Shown here piece by piece: positions 57,963 through 64,000 of a stretch of 64,000 bases of DNA (positions are counted from its first letter, which is position 1; each line of letters starts with the position of its first letter). The stretch is from contig BTPG01000003.1 in assembly GCA_036245525.1 (NCBI GenBank), positions 141,749,005-141,813,004 on the forward strand. The letters are read 5' to 3'. This DNA is from Semisulcospira habei. Lineage: Eukaryota; Mollusca; Gastropoda; Semisulcospiridae. Under the pieces are notes generated by a model, which made no database searches, had not been told where the DNA came from, and was given only the letters and a program-made list of their open reading frames with translations. The translations under genes and the position numbers were made by a program.

Positions 57963-58578
57963 TGTGTGTGTGAGAGAGAGTGTGGTGGGGGATAGACTCT
58001 GATCGTACGCAAAACCAACACTGAAAGGGCAGAAATGGCGACGTAAACAAAGTTCAAACGATAGACACTATTCAATACGATACCAAATCAGCAGCAAGCA
58101 GATCCGACGGAAAAACAAGCATACAATCCTCATCAGCACACTTTTATGCGATATTCAGCATACATTCAGCACACATAAATACAGTACATCCAACGAAAAG
58201 CGCTAATCACAACACTGGGAGCACAACACACGAGGGAGGCAAAATGGCGACGTAAATAGAGTTTCAAACGACAGACACTATTCAATACGATACCAAAACA
58301 GCAGCAAGCAGATCCGACGGAAAACAAGCATACAATCCTCATCAGAAAACTCTTATGCGAAACTCAGCATACTTTCAGCACACATAAACACAGAACATCC
58401 AACGAAAAGCGCTAATCACAACACTGGGGTCACAACACACGAGGGAGGCAAAATGGCGACGAAAACAGAGTTTCAAACGACAGACACTATTCAATACGAT
58501 ACTATCGGCAGCAAGCAGATCCGACGGAAAACAAGCATACAATCCTCATCAGCACACTTTTATGCGATACTCAGCAAG
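54170..58578 (-). mobile_element. Near full-length L2/CR1-like LINE, frameshifted
   Basis: Minus strand from right to left: tandem 5' repeats (58,578-58,031); a leader with (CA)n tracts; a Pro/Ser-rich region; the endonuclease (NAQSVCKDGKADVI, VVITETWLRLVGD, SRGGGIAIIYRD, ILLGDFNFHFDKP, HTLDWIITRTSDQ); the linker; and the RT with VPQGSVLGPVLF-like text near 55,260. The C-terminal half (55,099-54,314) is open: MKNWMTANKLKLNDDKTEAM through WNTLPLSLRQK. The 3' UTR ends in GCATTATAAATACCC and a (TTA)n tail at 54,170-54,190. Breaks occur near 56,809, 56,590, 55,830 and 55,345. GATAAT is found at both ends, inside the split MITE, as a likely target duplication. Confidence 0.88.
58031..58578 (-). 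repeat. Tandem ~210-bp 5'-UTR repeats of the LINE
   Basis: AAATGGCGACGTAAAC/T and CAGACACTATTCAATACGAT recur at about 58,032, 58,242 and 58,449, with GCAAGCAGATCCGACGGAAA and ACAATCCTCATCAGCA in each. The third unit is truncated. Repeated promoter monomers at LINE 5' ends are known in several lineages. The (A)AATGGCGAC core is YY1-like. Confidence 0.8.
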
Positions 58579-58735
58579 ATAATTAATTCAAGAGCAGTGC
58601 CAGATTAAAGCTAATCTGGCACTACCCTTGAATCATCATGGTCAATCCTGCAACTGATGCATATTCATTAGATGACGCCTCCCAAATTTGGGAAATACGG
58701 CCGTTGGGCTGAATGAATTAAGAGTTCATTTCTGG
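58579..58735. repeat. Right half of the split TTAA hairpin MITE
   Basis: TTCAAGAGCAGTGCCAGATT / GCTAATCTGGCACTACCC still folds. It is followed by ATCATGGTCAATCC, ATTTGGGAAATACGGCCG and GGGCTGAATGAATTAA. Confidence 0.75.
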
Positions 58736-59126
58736 ATCAGGTGCGCATACCAAGTAACAGCTTGTATTTGTAATGACACATTCAGTGCTAAAAACGCAAA
58801 TGCAAGTGAACCCTGACTAGGCCAATAGTTTTCTAGGGGAAGTAATCTTGCGACAGCTGAAGTTGACATCCGTAGAAAAGAGCTAAGGATCACTCAGTTT
58901 GTAGGTGCTCCAGATGATTTCTCAGATTGCACAGGCTCCTAAAGCTGTGAAGGTCTCTCAACCCACCTTGTGCATGCAGCAATTTGTACTGTTTATAAAT
59001 GCATGTTTTGATGAGGCCGCAGGGGTTATGGTCGAGGTCAAGATTGGATGTGTGAAAAAGAAAATTTATTTTTAAAGACAAAAAGTTGGGTTACGTTCCA
59101 CTGTAGACATTTACAATCCTAAATAA
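58736..59126. other. Intron, nothing recognised
   Basis: No motif found between the MITE half and the next hairpin. Confidence 0.5.
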
Positions 59127-59212
59127 GTGCTGACATTGTGTACTGTCCTGTCACACATCTATAGGCCATGGCCCATAGATGTGTGACGGGACAGTACACA
59201 AATATTAGCACA
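59127..59212. repeat. Hairpin with ~35-bp arms
   Basis: TGTGTACTGTCCTGTCACAC..CTAT pairs with ..ATAGATGTGTGACGGGACAG TACACA around AGGCCATGGCC. It ends 125 bases before APPL exon 2. Confidence 0.85.
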
Positions 59213-59336
59213 CAATCCCCCCCCCCCCACACACACACACCATATCACTGCATCTCACTCCACTCATATGCCCACATGTACAGTTAGTATTAGCCTGAAA
59301 ATAAACCAACTTAGTTTTGTTTGTTTATTTTTGCAG

Positions 59337-59435
59337 ACTAGACACCTACTCATGGTGTTTGAGAAAGATGCTAAGCAACTGAAAAAGTTTACAGCTAATA
59401 TGCACAACTGCTGCCAGCGTATCATGTCTGCACAG
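59337..59435 (+). CDS. APPL1: APPL exon 2 (BAR domain)
   Basis: TTTATTTTTGCAG acceptor, CAG|GTAAGA donor, 99 bases, phase 0. Encodes TRHLLMVFEKDAKQLKKFTA.. ending CCQRIMSAQ, aligned by eye with the TRSLLGVFEEDA..YDAQ segment of APPL1. This is the first long helix of the BAR domain, which dimerises and senses membrane curvature. Confidence 0.92.
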
Positions 59436-60797
59436 GTAAGAACTATTCCCATTACCTGAGGTAAGCTCAAAGTAGTTGGGTAAATTTAATCTGGTGGTTT
59501 GTCTATGACATACAATCTCTTTGTTTCCCCTCGAAATCGAAGATGGAGTAACAGTGTAAAGAAAAGAATCTCTTAAAGTAAGCTTGCAGCATACTGTGAA
59601 CTCTCCAAAGTATTTTGTGGCCCTGGCGGCTCTTCTTTATACAAAGTATGATCAGGAAGTAATGATAGTTCTGCCATTAAACTGAAACCATTGGCCCAAT
59701 TTACCTCAATAGTACTATCCCCCACTCCTGATGAACAATACTTTCAGCCGCTTCAGACAGTATTCAAAGGCAGTGTGGCATTCTGATGAAGGTAAGGGTC
59801 AGAGTTGTGGATTTTCAACTTTTGCGAGGTCCTGGACGAGTAGAAATCTGTCTGCCAGCCTGTCTTTGAGTTGAACACTCTTCATCCTGATGCACTACTA
59901 CTTGAAATTAAATTTGACTGTGATAGTTCAAGGGTAGTTCCAGAATAGCTTTGCACCAGATGTGCCTGTGTGTGTCACTCTCTACTCACATGGCTTGTGA
60001 TAATAACAGTATAAGATAGTCTTACTTAAAAGCATAACAAACATCGGGAACTCATTTTATTCACTTTATTCACAATTTTTTTTATTCACCCTGGAGACTA
60101 TCTCTTTTAGTACTAGTGCAGAAGCTATTGAAGAACGAGAGTTGAGGAAGTTCATGCATGTGTTTTTCTTGGCTGTCTGTAGCGCAGGCATGGGATAATT
60201 GTTGCATCATTGGTCACTTCTTAACATAGGTAGTACCAGTAGTAAATAGACAAAGAAGGGTCACATTTGAGAATCCAGTGTACATTCGAGTACATTACTA
60301 CTGCAAATGTCAGCAATGGCTGGCAGCAAGCAAGATTAACCATCACGCTTATTGCAGGCCACAATGTGCTTTTGCTAGTGCAGGCAGGAACTGAGGAACT
60401 GAGAAGATTTTTAAAGTCTTGAGCCATGCAGAAAACTTTACAGCAACAGCAGGCATTACCAGTTCAAAGGTGACGGGCAGAATTGTGACTGATGGACAGC
60501 CGTTTGGCAAGGATATGTGGTGGAAAACTTTTTCTCTTTTTTTTTTACAGCTGAGAAAGCATCTGATGACAATGGAAAACAGTATATCCTGGAAATCTTT
60601 GACCGTAGGATGTCAGCGTTTTGTGTAGTTTTTTTTTAGGAGACTAAATAGCACAACTCAACTGCATGCTGGATTCTCATAATATATATTATTATACGTG
60701 AGCAACCTTTTCTATGTTTAGTACTAACCATGTTAAGAAGTGACCAATGACGCAACGATCATCACGTCTGTGGTCTGTAGCACTTTCTGTTGTGATG
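59436..60797. other. APPL intron 2, mostly unrecognised
   Basis: A half-hairpin (GATAGTTCAAGGGTAGTTCC) at 59,929. No other element defined. Confidence 0.6.
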
Positions 60798-60899
60798 ATT
60801 CCTAACCCTTTGGGTGACGGTAGTGGTTTTAGTCGTGATGGTTCCTGCAGGAATCATCGCGACTAAAACCGCTACCGACACTCAAAGGGCTAAGAAATC
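60798..60899. repeat. Hairpin with ~48-bp arms
   Basis: GATTCCTAACCCTTTGGGTG..GGTTTTAGTCGTGATGGTTC and GAATCATCGCGACTAAAACC..CACTCAAAGGGCTAAGAAATC meet at CCTGCAGG. It lies 90 bases before APPL exon 3. Confidence 0.88.
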
Positions 60900-60988
60900 T
60901 TTGCAACAAAAAGTGCTACTGACAGCCTAAGGGTGATTGTGCATATTGATCACTCACTGCTGTTCTTTATGTGCTTTTCTTCTCCCAG

Positions 60989-61048
60989 AATGAGTTATGT
61001 GCTGCAACACAGTCACTGGCTCAACAACTGCGGGCATACGAAATACAG
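60989..61048 (+). CDS. APPL1: APPL exon 3 (BAR domain)
   Basis: CTTTTCTTCTCCCAG acceptor, CAG|GTATTG donor, 60 bases, phase 0. Encodes NELCAATQSLAQQLRAYEIQ, matching NELSAATHL..LKEYEKQ of APPL1. The donor is weaker than those of its neighbours. A hairpin MITE begins 22 bases after it. Confidence 0.92.
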
Positions 61049-61070
61049 GTATTGCTTTTGGTGCTTGTTT

Positions 61071-61258
61071 TTAACCATTCAACCCCAAGGCCGCATTCCT
61101 AAATTTTGGAGGTGTCACCTAATGACAATTTACCATTAGCAGGAAATGGATCGACCATGATAATTCAAGTTCCTGATGGCACCAAGCTAATTTGGCACTA
61201 CCCTTGAATTGTCATGGTCGATCCATCCTGCTGTAGTGCATTAAGGCTAAACAGGCTA
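61071..61258. mobile_element. TTAA hairpin MITE, second near-complete copy
   Basis: TTAACCATTCAACCCCAAGG at the left. ATGGATCGACCATGATAATT.. and its complement form the hairpin. ATTAAGGCTAAACAGGCTAAA at the right. Same family as 25,181, with more decay in the right end. Confidence 0.75.
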
Positions 61259-61385
61259 AAGACTTTTCAGTTTCCAATGTGCACAGTTTTGAAGCGTGTT
61301 TGTTCATGCTTGTGATGTGTAATTTTAATTGATTATAAGTATAACTACTCTATTGTGTATTATCAAATTGTAAATTAATTGGTAC

Positions 61386-61601
61386 TTAACCTATTCACTG
61401 CTGAGAAAAATTGAACACCACCCAGCTGCAAGAGGTAAAGATCCTCGTGAGCCCCTGCAGGTGTGTGGGCACATGAGGATCTAAGCCTCTTTCTGAAGCC
61501 ACTTTGTATCCAATGTTCCTTTGACAGCAGGGGATCTTTGACAATGAATTTACAATGATTTCAAAAACACAACCTGTGTCCACTGGCAGTGAAGGGGTTA
61601 A
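61386..61601. mobile_element. TTAA MITE with GATCCTCGTGAG hairpin
   Basis: TTAA at both ends. Inverted ends CCTATTCACTGC and GCAGTGAAGGGG (10 of 12 pair). The interior hairpin at 61,425-61,494 is AAGAGGTAAAGATCCTCGTG / ACATGAGGATCTAAGCCTCTT. This copy shows that the 2,825/10,504/62,830 hairpins are cores of a TTAA element family. Confidence 0.78.
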
Positions 61602-61667
61602 AAGTGCCCGCCTCGAGCATCCAGCCACTGGTACTGTAAACAGCAACGGTGGATGCATGCTCACAGT

Positions 61668-62034
61668 TGTTAACCCTTATCATTCGGAATACACCGGTGC
61701 GTTCAATAAGTTTGACTAAAATAGTTCAAGGGTAGTGCCAGAATAACTTGGCGCCTCTAGGCGCCAAGCTATTCTGGCACCACCCTTGAACTAAAGCCAT
61801 TGGTCTATATCCTTATCTGTAAGTACTATAATGTAGTTTGCATGTGGCAGTGTACAAATTTGAAGCTTTTACTTTTAGCCTCAGTATGATCTGGGTTAAT
61901 ATAGATTTATTTTTGTTTTTTACTTGGAGTCTAGTCTCACTGTCTCCCTCTTCATATGTCGCATAACACATTTGAGTCGACCAGCATGCGAACACGCAGC
62001 GACCAGGTGTGTCCGCATGCTGGTCATCTCGAAT
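61668..62034. repeat. Two hairpins after a TTAACCC end
   Basis: 61,726-61,791: TTCAAGGGTAGTGCCAGAAT..GGCGCC and GGCGCCAAGC..GGCACCACCCTTGAA, nearly perfect. 61,978-62,028: GACCAGCATGCGAACAC and GTGTGTCCGCATGCTGGTC with a short loop. TTAACCCTTATCATTCGG (61,672) may be the left end of one element containing both. Confidence 0.65.
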
Positions 62035-62039
62035 GACCA

Positions 62040-62238
62040 TGGCCGCATTTCACAAATTTTGGAGGTGTCACAGGTCTAACATCTGTGTACCACTTGCAGG
62101 AGATGGATCAAGTGTGATACCGGTAATTCAAGGGTAGTGCCAGATTAGCTTAGTGCTATCAGACACCAAGTTAATAAGGCACTACTGAAGCATTATCACG
62201 GTCAATCCATCTCCTGTTGTTGTGTGTTGGTGTTAAAT
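62040..62238. mobile_element. Hairpin MITE of the CAAGGGTAGTGCC family
   Basis: GGCCGCATTTCACAAATTTT, GCAGGAGATGGATCAAGTGT, AATTCAAGGGTAGTGCCAGA with partial complement, ending ATCCATCTCCTGTTG and GTGTTAAATGG. Confidence 0.65.
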
Positions 62239-62485
62239 GGTTTTGCTGGCAGTAGCAGGGTGTTTTTTGTGGGGTTTTTTGGTCACAATGATTCATCCAG
62301 GAATTATCACAACAAAAGGCATTGCCAATAGGCCTGGTCTTAACTTAATCACAGATATGCGAAATAAAGCAGCATATATCCTAATTCAGCAGGTCATGAA
62401 TGTGTACAGTTTTGCTTGTGTACTATTAAAGGTTTTGACATAATATTATAAAGATTGTTTTGCATTTGATATGTTTCTCATCCAG

Positions 62486-62557
62486 AAATTTCCCCTGGAA
62501 TCTGAGGACAGTATTCTGACATCAACTCTCAAACAGTTTTCAAGCTATTTGGATGAT
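62486..62557 (+). CDS. APPL1: APPL exon 4 (BAR domain)
   Basis: CTCATCCAG acceptor, GAT|GTAAGA donor, 72 bases, phase 0. Encodes KFPLESEDSILTSTLKQFSS YLDD, matching RFPLGGDDEVMSSTLQQFSK in APPL1. The following APPL sequence (second BAR helix onward) is not in the window, so the gene continues to the right. Confidence 0.92.
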
Positions 62558-62625
62558 GTAAGATCATTCAGACATTGACTTGCACTTTTCAGCTGTGTTT
62601 GTTGTTTGTTTTTTGTTGTGTATTT

Positions 62626-62682
62626 TTTTTTTTTTTTTTTTTTTTGTTGGGGGGGGTGGGGGGGGGGGGGGGGGGGGGGGTC
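62626..62682 (+). repeat. T-run/G-run junction
   Basis: About 25 T followed by a long, nearly pure G run. The third such junction in APPL introns. Confidence 0.85.
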
Positions 62683-62742
62683 AGTTTCTGCAGAAAAATT
62701 ATATTATTACTGGAAGTATCCCGCATTTAGCAAGGGTCACAT

Positions 62743-62944
62743 AACCCCTTGGCTGCCAATGGACACAGATTGCTTCTAAAATCTTTGTTCATTCAGCTCC
62801 TGCCATCCCAGTTAGTATGGATACAAAGTGATGTCAGCAAGAGGCATAGATCCTAATGAACCCCCGCAATTGCAGGGGCTCATGAGAATCTGTGTCTCTT
62901 GCAGTTGGATCTTTTTCACCTTTTCTCCACAGTGAATAGATTAA
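62743..62944. mobile_element. TTAA-type MITE with GATCCTAATGAAC hairpin
   Basis: AACCCCTTGGCTGCCA at the left and CACAGTGAATAGATTAA at the right. The hairpin GCAAGAGGCATAGATCCTAA / GAGAATCTGTGTCTCTTGC folds around CGCAATTGC. Confidence 0.7.
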
Positions 62945-63009
62945 TACCTTCCAACTGGTATTTGTTTTTTCAAAATACATTACCAATGGCATTACTATAT
63001 ATGGAATAC

Positions 63010-64000
63010 ACTCTATAGCCTAGCGATTTCAGCCCAAAGTTGTGTCCCCTACACAACTGGGGAGGAGACACCGGGGATCCTAGAATAGGAGCCCGGGTGG
63101 CCTCCCCTTACCAACCTATTCCGGCAAGCGTGTGGAGAACTCACCTCAGTTTCACTCTTAGCTCGACCGTGGACGGTCGGGCTTTTGCCTTGATACGGCT
63201 TTTGACCGGTTCTTCAGTGGTTTACTACTGCTTGGCTTTTTGCCTTGGATTAGACTTCTCCTTGGACTCAGTGTACTTCGTTGGTGTGTTCTACACTTCA
63301 ACGTTTTTACTGTTTGTGGACTTAGCGCCGACCGGTTTGACTTTCAGTGAACTTCGTCCTTGGCTGCAGCCTTGGGGTTTTGGCTTGTGACTTTACTCAC
63401 GTGGCTTTGTGCCTCGTGGTGTGAGTTCGGCGCTTGAGTGTGTTCCTTCCTGTGGACAGTGTGCAACGAACGCTATGGCGGCTTCTGTTTGAAGTTTTGC
63501 CCTCTTTTGTGAGGATTTCTGTGGCCCTCGGACACCCTCGTCGCCTGCCGGGCGTGCTCTGACTGCTCTTCCGACAGGATGTGTGACTTGTGTGCCGACA
63601 GGAGTGAGGACCGGCGGTCTCAGATGTGGGATCCTACAGACGTGTCCTTTCTTCCTGGTCTCGACAGTCTCCCCGGACTTCTCCGCAGGATGGCGTCGCT
63701 ACGTCGGCTTCTCGGGCCCCACTTTACTATGGCTTCCACAGGTAAGTCCCCTTCTTTTACTCCCTCCCCTCTCCGAATCTTCTGAGCAGGGCAGGCGAGT
63801 ATCAGGGTCGTGCTCCCCACGTTGGCATGACTGGAGCTCCATTATTTTGTACTAAAGAGGTTACCCGCCCGCTCTGATTCGTCCGAGCGGACCCGGTTTC
63901 CTACGTTTACGCCCCCCACCCCCCCCCCCCCCACCCCCCCCCCCCCCCCCCCCCCGCCCCGTTTCGACCAGGTGGGCCCGGTGTGACCATTGTCACGCGC
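63010..64000. other. GC-rich block, unclassified
   Basis: Base composition changes at about 63,010. The start TTGTGTCCCCTACACAACTGG holds a small inverted repeat. A frame with MCDLCADRSEDRRSQMWD.. (63,579) ends at an ACAG|GTAAGT donor-like site (63,739), and another frame runs 63,040-63,390; neither matches a family I know. Poly-C runs fill 63,912-63,958. A mobile-element 5' region is one guess. No APPL exon was found here. Confidence 0.35.

Noticed and set aside
58031..58578. CTGATGAGG on the minus strand in each LINE 5' repeat as a second hammerhead
   Set aside because: No CGAAA box, stem II or cleavage triplet at proper spacing follows.
63040..63390. 116-codon open frame near the right edge as a gene
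   Set aside because: No recognisable domain, no coding-like motif, and it lies in an APPL intron beside poly-C runs.

Overview
The window looks like animal nuclear DNA, most likely a lophotrochozoan and probably a gastropod mollusc. That placement is inferred from intron-rich genes, LDL-receptor class A (LDLa) exons, a BAR-domain APPL gene, RTE, L2/CR1 and Jockey/CR1-like LINEs, abundant (CA)n, (GA)n and (TA)n tracts, and many short hairpin elements. No bacterial-style operons, rRNA or CRISPR were seen, and most open frames are transposon or microsatellite translations.

Host genes. Both are on the + strand. (1) Bases 2,958-25,551 hold parts of a family of small secreted LDLa proteins: a terminal exon at 2,958-3,118; two duplicated signal-peptide exons at 10,735 and 16,304 (the second frameshifted); and a series of phase-1 LDLa exons at 18,867-18,974, 23,014-23,130 and 25,409-25,551 with AATAAA just after the stop. 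(2) The first four coding exons of APPL (APPL1/APPL2 endosomal adaptor, BAR domain) lie at 41,725-41,778, 59,337-59,435, 60,989-61,048 and 62,486-62,557. Every junction is phase 0 and the gene continues past the right edge. Intron 1 is 17.6 kb and full of transposons.

Mobile DNA. 1-2 kb: two LINE fragments (-). 6.5-9.6 kb: a decayed zinc-finger/tyrosine-recombinase gene (Crypton-like), followed by a ~160-bp tandem repeat. 14.6-15.1 and 17.9-18.7 kb: two related solo LTRs in opposite orientation, each with a perfect 5-bp target duplication. 20.2-22.8 kb: L2-like LINE (+). 26.1-26.9 kb: inverted dimer of a hammerhead-ribozyme element. 26.9-34.3 kb: Jockey/CR1-like LINE (-) split by a 4.2-kb LINE (+). 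35.5-38.0 kb: SGNH-esterase ORF (-) interrupted by a 298-bp near-perfect palindrome. 38.04-38.98 kb: head-to-tail 578-bp unit bounded by hammerhead cleavage sites, plus a partial second unit running into (AT)n. 42.9-45.9 kb: four insertions nested inside each other. 47.5-48.6 kb: Polinton-type DNA polymerase B fragment. 49.0-52.3 kb: RTE LINE with an intact 1,025-codon EN-RT frame. 54.2-58.6 kb: near full-length L2-like LINE (-) with tandem 5' repeats.

The two most distinctive signals are the hammerhead-ribozyme (retrozyme-like) elements tied to TA microsatellites, and the dense set of near-perfect hairpin elements, several with TTAA ends, lying close to exon boundaries.
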